A DNA stretch of 64,000 bases, from the IMG/VR virus record IMGVR_UViG_3300020156_000021, positions 64,001 through 128,000 of that record; one strand, written 5' to 3'. Every line of letters starts with the position of its first letter. Position 1 is the stretch's first letter. Position numbers and translations under genes: made by a program. This document shows, in pieces, positions 17,355 to 26,332 of the stretch. This DNA is from a virus. Below the pieces are notes generated by a model. The model was given only the letters and a program-made list of their open reading frames with translations. It was not told the DNA's origin and ran no database searches.

Positions 17355-17516
17355 TTATTCATAATAAGAACAATTCACATACTGTTGAATGCTTTCAAGA
17401 GTAATATGTACAACTGTTCCTACTCCATCTTCTCCCTCAGTATATTCTTGAAAAGTATTAACTGCTTTTCCAAATTCACATTCATCACTAATTTTACAAC
17501 TTAAACAATTTTTCAT
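17355..17516 (-). CDS. Cys-containing small protein, 53 aa
   Basis: ATG at 17516 with GAGAGG; starts MKNCLSCKISDECEF (CxxC plus Cys), ends YVNCSYYE. Same size and cysteine layout as its neighbour at 17153, suggesting related metal-binding micro-proteins, though the sequences differ. Confidence 0.6.
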   Translation of the reverse strand: MKNCLSCKISDECEFGKAVNTFQEYTEGEDGVGTVVHITLESIQQYVNCSYYE

Positions 17517-17533
17517 TTTTTATTATACCTCTC

Positions 17534-17830
17534 TTATACTTGCCAGTAACCATATGCCCAATGACCTAATCCTCTACCACATTTTTTACATTTAACTGAA
17601 TATTCCAAAAGTGTTCCTCTATATGTAGTCTCAAGATAATCATGTCCATATTCTATTTGTTCTTTACATCCACAAAAACATCTCTTAGGGCATAAATCAT
17701 CATATGTCAATCCATGTTGAATTTGTAATTTTACATGTTTTTCAATATTAAGATTATCAAAATGTTTCCACAATCTAAATCTCAATTGGTAAATTAGTAT
17801 ATTTAGTTTCCAAATTATTTTATCAATCAT
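17534..17830 (-). CDS. zinc-ribbon protein, 98 aa
   Basis: Start at ATG 17830 after AAAGGGG. A helical N-terminus is followed by CPKRCFCGC and VKCKKCGRGLG, at least two metal-binding knuckles, and an aromatic tail. Unknown function. Confidence 0.65.
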   Translation of the reverse strand: MIDKIIWKLNILIYQLRFRLWKHFDNLNIEKHVKLQIQHGLTYDDLCPKRCFCGCKEQIEYGHDYLETTYRGTLLEYSVKCKKCGRGLGHWAYGYWQV

Positions 17831-17850
17831 ATGTGGCCCCTTTAAACAAA

Positions 17851-17961
17851 TCACAATTTTATTTTTATTGTATCATCAAAATTTTTACTTCTCCAAAGAG
17901 GTTCATTATTATGCTGTTTATCTTGTTCGTCATATTTTTCTTCCCAAATTTCATCACTCAT
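17851..17961 (-). CDS. micro-protein, 36 aa
   Basis: ATG at 17961, AAAGGAG upstream; highly charged (MSDEIWEEKYDEQDK). The strong ribosome binding site supports it; nothing else can be said. Confidence 0.5.
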   Translation of the reverse strand: MSDEIWEEKYDEQDKQHNNEPLWRSKNFDDTIKIKL

Positions 17962-18001
17962 AAATTATTATCTCCTTTAATGATCAAATCACGATTTTAT
18001 A

Positions 18002-18490
18002 CTAACTATCAAAATAATGTTTATATTCTTCTTCTAAAGATTTTAACTTATGTCTACTAAAATATCTTTTCGCTGATTGCCATTCTTCTTCCGAAATTAC
18101 AATACCTTGCTCTTTAAGTTCTTTTCTTTTTCCTAATATATAATTAAAGTAATTAGCAGCATTTTTATTAGACAATTTAAATTCTAAATCTGTAGCTGGC
18201 ATATAATCTTCATATTCATTTCTACCCGTACATACTTGGCTATCAAACAATTCGCATTGATAGTTATACCATAGCCATAGTTTATATGCTTCTTGATACT
18301 CTTTAGATAAGTGCCATTTACAATAATATTCGTTTTTAAACAGCTCAATATTTTTATCTATTTCTTCTTTAGGCATATTATTATAATCTTCATATAAATT
18401 TAATTTCCTACGTTGTCCACAAAGAGATTTATTATTATCCAAATTATTTAACTCCCTTGCAATTTGTTTATGAACTAAGTTTTCTATCAT
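18002..18490 (-). CDS. hypothetical protein, 162 aa
   Basis: Helical, rich in Tyr/Trp/Glu (YKLWLWYNYQCELFD); three isolated cysteines. Four-base overlap with the upstream gene. No known family. Confidence 0.65.
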   Translation of the reverse strand: MIENLVHKQIARELNNLDNNKSLCGQRRKLNLYEDYNNMPKEEIDKNIELFKNEYYCKWHLSKEYQEAYKLWLWYNYQCELFDSQVCTGRNEYEDYMPATDLEFKLSNKNAANYFNYILGKRKELKEQGIVISEEEWQSAKRYFSRHKLKSLEEEYKHYFDS

Positions 18491-18795
18491 GATTTTATTC
18501 CTCTTTTAAATTCTTCATTGCCCCATATTTCATCATTTCCATATAAACCTTTATCCCAACCGTTTCCTAATTTTGACATAAACTTATAAATGAGATAATG
18601 TCCTTTATCAATAATTTTTGTAATTTTTATTTCATATTCACATTCAAATCCACCAATATTATATTTATAAAGTAAAATATCTCCTATGTTAGCAAGTGGT
18701 GCTTCTTTTCCAACAGATTCACATTCTTTTGCTTTTCTCTCATGTTTATAAATACTATTGCATATTTCACATTGAAAACATTTTATTTCTCTCAT
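18487..18795 (-). CDS. zinc-finger-like small protein, 102 aa
   Basis: FQCEICNSIYKHERKAKECES is a C2H/C-type single finger at the N-terminus; the remainder (ANIGDILLYKYNIGGFECEYEI) is a small beta domain. AAGGAGG upstream. From memory, similar finger-plus-SH3-like proteins occur in Firmicute phages. Confidence 0.65.
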   Translation of the reverse strand: MREIKCFQCEICNSIYKHERKAKECESVGKEAPLANIGDILLYKYNIGGFECEYEIKITKIIDKGHYLIYKFMSKLGNGWDKGLYGNDEIWGNEEFKRGIKS

Positions 18796-18842
18796 ATATC
18801 CTCCTTAAAAATCATGACCAAATACAGCTTTTATTCTGAAAT

Positions 18843-19001
18843 CTAACAGGCTCCATCTAAATTAATATACCCATCAATTTCACTAACTCCAACAATAGGT
18901 GTTATACCGTAATAATCTTCTATATAAGATACTTTAATATTTTTATAATACTTATTTAATAATTCTATTAACTCGCCAACAGTCAAAAATTTTTAATTCA
19001 T
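18843..19001 (-). pseudogene. small gene with a stop at codon 3
   Basis: GAAAGGTG precedes ATG 19001, which is followed by AAT and then TAA. The same frame stays open for 50 more codons (KFLTVGELIELLNKYYKN onward) to TAG 18843, and this stretch looks like real coding sequence. Either a nonsense change or sequencing error, or initiation at an in-frame TTG at codon 6, which has no site. Product unknown. Confidence 0.45.
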
Positions 19002-19054
19002 AAAATTTTCACCTTTCTTAATTAAGTTGAATGAAAGACAGTTTTGGTAATGAT

Positions 19055-19456
19055 CTAATAATTAACTACAAATACTTTTAAACCATGTTTGTTTGCTAAA
19101 TCTATCATATGTTTAGTGCCTCTACTTTCTTTGTCCCAGAACGCTATTAGCACACCATTATCTTCTTCTGCATATTTAGCCATTTGTTCATTTCTTATAT
19201 AGCCAGCTTTCTTCCCTAGGCCATCCCAATCAGCCAGAAAGTATTTAATTGGTAATTGATATTGTTTACCAAATTGCTTTCCTAAAGTATCTGCTCCTTT
19301 TGCTTTACCGCATATTATTTCTATTTGTTTTCTGCTTGTATTAACATCAACAGAAAAATTACCTTCTTGTGCTAGTTGAACAAATATTTTATTACATTCT
19401 TTATCAAGCAGTTTATACTCTGTAAAATCTCTTCCACCTGCAATAATAATTCTCAT
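19055..19456 (-). CDS. SLOG/DUF2493-family protein
   Basis: 133 aa: MRIIIAGGRDF start, GKAKGADTLG glycine-rich loop near residue 50, and AFWDKESRGTKHMI near the end match the YspA-type SLOG fold, which binds a nucleotide-derived ligand. Members occur widely in phages and some SLOG families sense second messengers in defence. Its exact ligand is unknown. Overlaps the upstream gene by four bases. Confidence 0.8.
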   Translation of the reverse strand: MRIIIAGGRDFTEYKLLDKECNKIFVQLAQEGNFSVDVNTSRKQIEIICGKAKGADTLGKQFGKQYQLPIKYFLADWDGLGKKAGYIRNEQMAKYAEEDNGVLIAFWDKESRGTKHMIDLANKHGLKVFVVNY

Positions 19457-19677
19457 ATTTTACTTATCTTCTCCATATCATAATTATCTCTAATATAGTC
19501 AATTATATTGTTTATCTGATCTTTAATATAGATATTATTTAACTCAGGATGTAATTTCACAAGACATGAATTACTCTTTGAGCCTGACTTCTTATATAGA
19601 TTCAAATCAAAATAAACTGTAAATAACGGTATTTTAGTATAATTTTTTGTTAATAACTTTCCTGCCCATTTTAACAT
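19453..19677 (-). CDS. hypothetical protein, 74 aa
   Basis: Start at ATG 19677, 8 bases after GGAGG (the ATG five codons earlier overlaps that site). Basic N-terminal half. Unknown; co-transcribed with the SLOG gene. Confidence 0.6.
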   Translation of the reverse strand: MLKWAGKLLTKNYTKIPLFTVYFDLNLYKKSGSKSNSCLVKLHPELNNIYIKDQINNIIDYIRDNYDMEKISKI

Positions 19678-19707
19678 ATATAACGCCTCCATTATTTTAT
19701 AAAAGAT

Positions 19708-20070
19708 TTATTTGGTGTTCTTTTGTTCTAATTCTTTGATTAATTGCTCTTCATATTTAAGAATCTCTTTTGCTCTTTTTAAACATCTTTTACGATATTC
19801 TATATTCTTATCATCGTTTGCATATCCAAAAGTATTCATTGTATTACCACCAACAAGATAAAGCCTATCTTCATCTGCATGATTTGATTGAGCTACATAC
19901 ATGTGATTGCAATAATTACCTATTCCAAAGCAATTAATTCTTTGGAAGTCTTTATGATATCTAGTTCTTCCATTCATTCCAACTAAAATATTATCGAAAA
20001 ATTCTTCTTTATTCTTTTCCATTTCATGATATGCATCATTTAAAATAGTAATAGTAGTCATATAACCCAT
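19708..20070 (-). CDS. conserved phage hypothetical, 120 aa
   Basis: MGYMTTITILNDAYHEMEK start at 20070 with AGGAGG 9 bases upstream; the ORF extends to 20112 without a site. HADEDRLYLVGGN near residue 70 recalls a family of short phage proteins with the same start and an N/S-HAD motif. Function unknown. Confidence 0.7.
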   Translation of the reverse strand: MGYMTTITILNDAYHEMEKNKEEFFDNILVGMNGRTRYHKDFQRINCFGIGNYCNHMYVAQSNHADEDRLYLVGGNTMNTFGYANDDKNIEYRKRCLKRAKEILKYEEQLIKELEQKNTK

Positions 20071-20108
20071 ATATTTTAACCTCCTAAAATCGCTATAAAA
20101 CATATTTT

Positions 20109-20282
20109 TCATATCAATTTATAAACATCAATATCATATCCATCTCTCAAAATAGTTTCAATTTTATCCATTTGTAATCTAACATTATTATATGCTTTAA
20201 AAGATGTATGCTTTTGAAGTAAACTATTCGCACTATCATTTAACTTCTTCCAAGATTCAATTAACTCTTTGGATTTATCCAT
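20109..20282 (-). CDS. hypothetical helical protein, 57 aa
   Basis: Start at ATG 20282 after GTGGAGGG. Two helices, Ser/Lys-rich. Overlaps the upstream extension of its neighbour. Unknown. Confidence 0.6.
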   Translation of the reverse strand: MDKSKELIESWKKLNDSANSLLQKHTSFKAYNNVRLQMDKIETILRDGYDIDVYKLI

Positions 20283-20340
20283 GTTTCCCTCCACTTTGAA
20301 CCAAATGGTAGATTTATGTCAATTTTAATATTATGCTCCT

Positions 20341-20506
20341 GTATATGATTCCGCATATACTTTAACGGATGAGCCATCCGAACTATTTGTCTCACCAGAG
20401 TTAGTTACAGATTATTGTCTGCAACACATATCATTGAGAATCGAACTCTAACTCCCTTCACACCAGCCCTCAGTTAACGAGTGGGATTCGAACCCTACCT
20501 TCTGGT
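20341..20506 (-). ncRNA. structured RNA with two T-loop three-way junctions
   Basis: On the minus strand: element 1 (20462-20506) has outer stem ACCAG/CTGGT enclosing GGG-TTCGAAT-CCC and CTC-GTTAACT-GAG; element 2 (20398-20454) has outer stem GAGTTAG/CTAACTC enclosing GAG-TTCGATT-CTC and GTTGCAGA-CAATAA-TCTGTAAC; then hairpins CGGATG-AGC-CATCCG (20366-20380) and GTATATG-ATTCCG-CATATAC (20341-20360), written as plus-strand arms. The TTCGAAT/TTCGATT loops match tRNA T-loops, but no complete cloverleaf can be drawn. The 246-base spacer has no open frame. Function unknown. Confidence 0.65.
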
Positions 20507-20541
20507 ATAATAAAGGATTTCTCCTATACTATTAAATTAAT

Positions 20542-20727
20542 TTATCTATAATCAGGTATCCTCTCATGTAATACATTTACGTCCTTACTCTCACCAATCT
20601 TCTTTTTATCAAGGAAGAGCTTATATTTACCTTCTACTCTAGTAATAATATAAAGATCATTAAGACATTTATATTGCTCAACTATAATTCCACCTTGATA
20701 CTCTTTCTGCTCTAAAAAATCTGTCAT
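20542..20727 (-). CDS. hypothetical protein, 61 aa
   Basis: First gene after a strong promoter; AGGAGATAGGT before ATG. Beta-rich middle (GGIIVEQYKCLNDLYIITR). The structured RNA at 20341-20506 lies in its 3' region. Unknown. Confidence 0.65.
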   Translation of the reverse strand: MTDFLEQKEYQGGIIVEQYKCLNDLYIITRVEGKYKLFLDKKKIGESKDVNVLHERIPDYR

Positions 20728-20744
20728 ACCTATCTCCTATTTTT

Positions 20745-20773
20745 AGTATATACCTTTCTGTTGTATTTGTCAA
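20745..20773 (-). promoter_or_regulatory. sigma-A-type promoter
   Basis: TTGACA 20768-20773, TATACT 20745-20750, spacing 17, with the AATATTAAAATAAAT box directly upstream of the -35. Drives the 61-aa gene, the structured RNA and possibly the small-gene block below. Confidence 0.8.
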
Positions 20774-20788
20774 TTATTTATTTTAATA

Positions 20789-21325
20789 TTATTTAATAAT
20801 TTTATTTCTTAGATGATAATAAAAACTGCAATAGATAAAACAACCTGTGTCTTCTTTACTAATAAATATAAATGGTACATCATATTTATTATAAAACGAA
20901 TGAAGAGTTCCGATAGCTGATTTAGAATTATATTTACTTGTATATTTACCATTCCTAATATCATTATAACTTCCATCTTCAATAAGTAAAATCATCTTTC
21001 CTTTATGTCTCAAAAATTCATCTTCTATTCTGTCTCTATCATTAGCAAAATTACCTATGATTTCATCAATATCTGCTTTACGTTCAATACAAATACTATC
21101 AGTAAAATATGTGTCTCTTATGAATCCATACTCTTCATTCTTAGGTAAATAAAAACTATAATCTCCATTTGGTATTTTTGCCTTTTTATATTGAACTTTG
21201 TTTTCATCAAACCATTTAAGAATATGATCATTCTTACCTTCACGCTCTCTGGTATCAACTAAAATCACTATACTTTTTAAAATATTTTTTAATTCTGATT
21301 CGGTGTACTTGAAATTTTCAATCAT
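20789..21325 (-). CDS. ERCC4-domain (XPF/Mus81-type) nuclease
   Basis: 178 aa. VDTRERE at 23-29, GDYSF at 54-58 and IERKADID at 80-87 are the three motifs of the ERCC4 nuclease site. These proteins cut branched or flap DNA; there is no helix-hairpin-helix tail. Its start overlaps the end of the polymerase gene, so it is the last gene of the replication operon and probably resolves forks or recombination intermediates. Confidence 0.9.
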   Translation of the reverse strand: MIENFKYTESELKNILKSIVILVDTREREGKNDHILKWFDENKVQYKKAKIPNGDYSFYLPKNEEYGFIRDTYFTDSICIERKADIDEIIGNFANDRDRIEDEFLRHKGKMILLIEDGSYNDIRNGKYTSKYNSKSAIGTLHSFYNKYDVPFIFISKEDTGCFIYCSFYYHLRNKIIK

Positions 21326-24300
21326 TATTTACCTCGCTAATAAATTTATATGTTATATTTTGATATCTTGGCATCCAAAATTCCTCAGTTCCTTCAACTT
21401 CCTTATATATCTTCTTCCCCGTTTCTGGATTAATTTCGCCTGTTGTTACTTTTTGAGGTTTCACATCAAAACTCTTTACATAGAGAAAATCACCTTGAAC
21501 AAACTGATTTTTTTCATATTGATTAGTCCACATTTTAATTTCAATAATTTCTCCATCTCGAATTCTATAAATATTAGCTTTCACAATAGATTTCATTACT
21601 TCTAGATCAGATACATAATATATATCTTGAGAATATTTTTCATTGGTATAAGTAATAATACCTAAAATTTCTTTTTGATTATCAAAGATTTCTTTTAGTG
21701 TTAATGGTATATTTTTTATATTGCTAATAATATCATTAAGTAATTCTTCCGTTCTTAATTTTGTAATTTTTTTTGCCGTTTCATTTCCATATTGAAGAAC
21801 ATACTCTAATGTTAATCCATATTCTTCAATCTTAATTTTAGATATTTCTTTTACTTCTTTAAATCTTTCTGTCCATTTTATTACTTCTAATAAATATTTT
21901 ACTTCTCCAAACTGTTTAAAATAATTTAGACGAACTAATTTATCTATCACAGTTTTATTAATTTTTGTGCCTTTTAATGCTTCTAAAATATCCGAAAAAT
22001 TATTATATTCATTTTTTCCTAATTCATATAATGTTTGTGAAACACTTTCCCCAAATCCTTTTATACTTGACATATTAGGATAAATGATTTTATTTTGTTC
22101 ATTAACATTAACTCTTCTATTATCTTTACCAAATTCATAATCACCTAATTTGTATTCATAAAAAATTAAAGCTTCTTTTATAAGTGCATCAATTTTTTTC
22201 TTATTCTCTTTATTTTGATAATGATTTATTGCTACTTCATAAAATTTTGCTGTATGATGTGCTTTAAACCAGGCCTGATAAGCACTATCCCCTCCCATTG
22301 ACAGAGCATGAGGAGCATTAAAAGCGTATCTTGCAGAATCTTCAATTACATTCCATATATTTTCAAAATTATCCAAGTTTTTAAATATTTTAATCCAGTT
22401 TTCTTTTAAAGTATTTTTTAAATTTTCTAATTTTTCTCCTTTTAATTTCTTCTTAGAAATAGCTTTAATTACTCCATAGGCATCTCCCATAGGTACACCA
22501 AGAAATGATAATAACTTCATTATAGATTCTTGATATAACATAAAATGATAACTATCTGAAAGTAAATCATCAATAATAGATTCTCCTGTAGTATAATTTT
22601 CTCTTGCCAAAAATGTTCCAAGAAGAGATTTAAAACCTGGTCTAATCCCTGCTATAAATGCACTAGATTCTGCAAGGTTAATAGCTTTATATTGTTTCAT
22701 CTTTTTAGTAGTAGCTTCTTTTTCAAGTTGATTTACACAACAAGTAATACCTTTGGCATATATGTCCCATGTTGCTTTATCATCTTTTATCATTGCTCTT
22801 AATTCATCAAAACTAGGTACATTTTGTCCAATACTTTGAAAAAATTCATATGTCAAATGAACACTATCTACTATAAGATAATCATTTTTAACATATCCAA
22901 ATTCGTCAAGATAATTACCTTCTATGCACGCACAAAGAGTGCGTTTTCCTGTAGTCTCTGATACAGCAGTTATTAATCCAATTTTACGTCTAATATCTCC
23001 TTCTAGTAATAGAAAGCCGCAAGCATGGCACTTCAAATTAATTGCAATTCCTTGATATTCCAAGCTTCCTTTATATATTTCCAAATATTCTTCAGGAATA
23101 AAATCTTCAATATGAATAAATTCCTTATCTTCTTCTTCAGCATATTTTAATTTATCATTATATTTATCAATGAATTTAGATATCTCATTTGCAACTTCAG
23201 GTTTAACATCATTTGCTCCTGCGTATAATTGCCATGCTGCTTTTTCTTTCAATTTTTCTATAGCCATAAGGGGATAACAACTATGTTCTCCAATTAATTC
23301 TCTTGTGGCTTCTACAAAAGGCTCTTGTATTGCAACATTAAAATCTATATCGGGCATTTGTCCACTTAATACTCTATCTTTAGTCAAAAAACGTTCAGGA
23401 TATATTGGAATTTCACAATTAAACCTATCTATAGTGGTAAATCCTAAAAGTTTATTTACTATAAATGATGCAGAACTCCCTCTTGATGTTGTTGTAAGTA
23501 TCCCGCCTTTTTCATTTACAGCTTTATGAATGATATGATAATTAGTTAATGGATAATCTACTACACCACTATCTACGTATTCTCCTACTTCATATCTAAT
23601 ACCTTTAACCTTTTCAGGTGTTTTCAGTGTTTCATGTTTATAATTTTCATTTATAATTTTTTTGAATATTTTAGTTCTTTCTTCATATGTATTATTCGGA
23701 TAAACGCAAGGTATCTTAAAACTACGATCAAAAACTATTTCTTCACATTCATTGACAAATACATTTGTATTCATCATAGCTGTAAGAATTTCTTTATCAT
23801 TTAAAACACCTTGCTTTTTAAATCGTGCAAATATTTCTTTACTATTAGGATAATCAAGATACCAACCTTTTTCATCTTCATATACAATACCTTTATACTT
23901 TAATATCTGGTCACGTTTATTAGAATTTTCTTGTTTAACATAATGGCTATCTAATCCACAAATGATTTGTATTCCATATTTTCGAGACATTTCTAAGATT
24001 CTTTGATTTAAAATCTTTTGGCTGGGAGTATCATGATTCTGGACTTCTAAAAAAAAGTTATTTCCAAAATATTGATAAATCTTTAACCAAATATCTTCTG
24101 CATCTTCATATTTCCACCCCGCTATACAACTAGAAGTCACTATCATATTATCTTTCGGAATGTTAAATAATAATTCTAAATCAATTCTAGGCTTATAATA
24201 GTATCCATCTTCATTAGCTATTGAAAGAGCAAAATTCAAGTCCTCTCTACCCTCTGAATTCTTTGAAATAAGACATATATGACAATTGGTTCTGTCTTTT

Positions 24301-24680
24301 ATTGTTTTAATTTCTCCTGTTTTATCTTTCTTAAATTCTCCAGTTTCTTTATCAATTTCTGGATATTCTTTTAATCTATCTTTTACCCAATACGCTTCAG
24401 CAGAATGTCTATATTTCAATTTATTTTTCTCTGCAGTTTTATAGACTTCAAATTGATTTCCTTGATTACCATGATCACCACTGAATAAACATTTACTTTT
24501 ATATTCTAATGTTTTTTCTGCATAGTTTTCAATAGATTCTGCACAATCAGCAGTAGAAGCATTTGAAAAATCTTTATGATTGTGATAATTTTCAACATAA
24601 AGATTTTCTAAATAATCTTCTACAGTATATGGAAATTTAAATGTAAGATTAGGTATTATGCTTTGAATTATTTCTTTCAT
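21318..24680 (-). CDS. dnaE: DNA polymerase III alpha subunit, DnaE type
   Basis: 1120 aa, C-family replicative polymerase. N-terminal PHP domain begins VENYHNHKDFSN (29-40); the palm carries SRGSSASF (399-406) and the catalytic MPDIDFN with D444 and D446. A third acidic region and the beta-binding and OB parts occupy the last 300 residues (ILGIITYT...). No DEDDh proofreading domain is inserted, so it is not PolC. Several PHP metal-site residues are altered (YHNH, SGDHG), so intrinsic proofreading is uncertain. A separate exonuclease at 47682 might proofread. Upstream is recJ-like, downstream the ERCC4 nuclease. Confidence 0.95.
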   Translation of the reverse strand: MKEIIQSIIPNLTFKFPYTVEDYLENLYVENYHNHKDFSNASTADCAESIENYAEKTLEYKSKCLFSGDHGNQGNQFEVYKTAEKNKLKYRHSAEAYWVKDRLKEYPEIDKETGEFKKDKTGEIKTIKDRTNCHICLISKNSEGREDLNFALSIANEDGYYYKPRIDLELLFNIPKDNMIVTSSCIAGWKYEDAEDIWLKIYQYFGNNFFLEVQNHDTPSQKILNQRILEMSRKYGIQIICGLDSHYVKQENSNKRDQILKYKGIVYEDEKGWYLDYPNSKEIFARFKKQGVLNDKEILTAMMNTNVFVNECEEIVFDRSFKIPCVYPNNTYEERTKIFKKIINENYKHETLKTPEKVKGIRYEVGEYVDSGVVDYPLTNYHIIHKAVNEKGGILTTTSRGSSASFIVNKLLGFTTIDRFNCEIPIYPERFLTKDRVLSGQMPDIDFNVAIQEPFVEATRELIGEHSCYPLMAIEKLKEKAAWQLYAGANDVKPEVANEISKFIDKYNDKLKYAEEEDKEFIHIEDFIPEEYLEIYKGSLEYQGIAINLKCHACGFLLLEGDIRRKIGLITAVSETTGKRTLCACIEGNYLDEFGYVKNDYLIVDSVHLTYEFFQSIGQNVPSFDELRAMIKDDKATWDIYAKGITCCVNQLEKEATTKKMKQYKAINLAESSAFIAGIRPGFKSLLGTFLARENYTTGESIIDDLLSDSYHFMLYQESIMKLLSFLGVPMGDAYGVIKAISKKKLKGEKLENLKNTLKENWIKIFKNLDNFENIWNVIEDSARYAFNAPHALSMGGDSAYQAWFKAHHTAKFYEVAINHYQNKENKKKIDALIKEALIFYEYKLGDYEFGKDNRRVNVNEQNKIIYPNMSSIKGFGESVSQTLYELGKNEYNNFSDILEALKGTKINKTVIDKLVRLNYFKQFGEVKYLLEVIKWTERFKEVKEISKIKIEEYGLTLEYVLQYGNETAKKITKLRTEELLNDIISNIKNIPLTLKEIFDNQKEILGIITYTNEKYSQDIYYVSDLEVMKSIVKANIYRIRDGEIIEIKMWTNQYEKNQFVQGDFLYVKSFDVKPQKVTTGEINPETGKKIYKEVEGTEEFWMPRYQNITYKFISEVNND

Positions 24681-24700
24681 GTATTCTCCTTATATTTATA

Positions 24701-26329
24701 TTAGTAAATATTAATATCTCTTACCATTACTTGTTTTGTTTTTATAGTTTCTTTAGTTCCAAAATTATACCACGAATTAACACTTATACTTCCTAATATA
24801 TCTATACATATAGCTTCTTCTACTTCTTGAATTTCTTTTGGAGTTACATTGAATTTAACACATTCCAAATCTTCAGCATTAAATTTTAAATGTACGTCTT
24901 TCATAGTTTTTACATTACCTACAGGCAAGTCTTCAATAATAAATAAAGGTTCTTTAAATCCTTCTCCAGTAATAAAAGACAATCTTTGCATTTCATAAGC
25001 TAAATCCCATGTAATGTCTTTGGCATTAATAATAAAATCTGCTTCTATCTTATATTCTTGTTTTAAATTTTCAAGTTCATTATCAACTGTTTCTAATATC
25101 TTTTTGAAATTTACCGGAAGAAATTCTACTCCAAACGCCCCACTATGTCCTCCTACGCTCTCAAATAAATCTGTTTTTAATAATACTTCTTTAAAGTCAA
25201 ATTCATTGCCGTACCCCCTTCCACTACCAGTAAACAAGTCTGTATTAGCATCTAAACTTACAACTAATGTTGATTTTTGATATTTTTGCGCTATGCTATT
25301 TGCTATTAAACCGTTTAAAGTTTTATTAGTTTTTAATTCAGTTACGTCTACAACAATTATTTTATGTGTTAAATCAACAAATGAATCTATTTTATCAACA
25401 ATGTCACTCTGCAAAGTTTTTCTTTCATCATTTTTATTTCCACATGATTTAATTAAATCTTTTAATTCTTTTTCATCATCTGTTATAAGAATTTCTATAA
25501 TATTTTCAATTTTACCTAATCTAATTATTGCGTTAATAAAAGGAACTAAATAAAATCCTATTGTGGCAGCATTAGGTTTATAATCTTTTTTTAAATATTT
25601 TAATATTGCCATTAAATTTTTATCACAATTATTATGTATTTTAAGTAAACCTTTTTGAATCAAAAATCTTGTTTCAGGGTTTATTACATTCATCATATCT
25701 CCAATTAGTCCTGTAGCACATAAATCTATATAATTCTCGGCAAAATCAGTGAGCATAATTTCATCTATTGCTCTACATGTTTGATATGCTATCCCTGCCC
25801 CACTTAAAAATTTATTGGAATAATCATTACATTGTGGATTCACTATAATTGCATAATTATTTTTTCTTTCAATTTCGTGATGATCAAGTATCACTATATC
25901 CATAAACTCACTTAATTCTTTACATTCTTTAGCTGAACTACTACTGCTATCTACAATTATAAGTAAATCTAAATTTCTAGGAACGTTATTAACAATAACC
26001 CCATGATTCTCTTTCCTTTGATGATATAATATTATAGGTTCAATTCTGAAATTTTTTAAATATTTATACAGAATAGAAGCTGAAGTTACCCCATCAGTAT
26101 CTATATCAGCATAAATACCAATTTTCAGATTGTTTTCAAAAGCATAAATTATTTTATCTGTAGCTTCTTTCATATCAGATAAATTCCAAGGACTATTAAC
26201 ATCATCTTCTCTAGGATGTAAAAATTTCTCTCTATCTATAATCCCTCTTATTTTTAATATTTTATCAGTCATTGAATCAGTATCATTATAATTTTCTTTT
26301 GGCTCTAAAAGTTTCCAAATATTTTTCAA
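24701..26329 (-). CDS. recJ: RecJ-like single-strand exonuclease (DHH family)
   Basis: 542 aa. ADIDTDG (74-80) and DHH (149-151) form the metal site; further motifs are LIIVDSSS, GAGIAYQ and the DHHA1 domain with GGHSGAFG near residue 395. Degrades 5'-ended single strands in recombination and repair. TTG start inside the end of the primase gene region. Forms part of a tight operon from 20789 to 31867. Confidence 0.9.
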   Translation of the reverse strand: MKNIWKLLEPKENYNDTDSMTDKILKIRGIIDREKFLHPREDDVNSPWNLSDMKEATDKIIYAFENNLKIGIYADIDTDGVTSASILYKYLKNFRIEPIILYHQRKENHGVIVNNVPRNLDLLIIVDSSSSSAKECKELSEFMDIVILDHHEIERKNNYAIIVNPQCNDYSNKFLSGAGIAYQTCRAIDEIMLTDFAENYIDLCATGLIGDMMNVINPETRFLIQKGLLKIHNNCDKNLMAILKYLKKDYKPNAATIGFYLVPFINAIIRLGKIENIIEILITDDEKELKDLIKSCGNKNDERKTLQSDIVDKIDSFVDLTHKIIVVDVTELKTNKTLNGLIANSIAQKYQKSTLVVSLDANTDLFTGSGRGYGNEFDFKEVLLKTDLFESVGGHSGAFGVEFLPVNFKKILETVDNELENLKQEYKIEADFIINAKDITWDLAYEMQRLSFITGEGFKEPLFIIEDLPVGNVKTMKDVHLKFNAEDLECVKFNVTPKEIQEVEEAICIDILGSISVNSWYNFGTKETIKTKQVMVRDINIY

Positions 26330-26332
26330 AGT

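Noticed and set aside
20398-20506. Pair of tRNAs at the T-loop RNA
   Set aside because: T-loop sequences are present but no acceptor stem, D arm or anticodon arm can be built around either.
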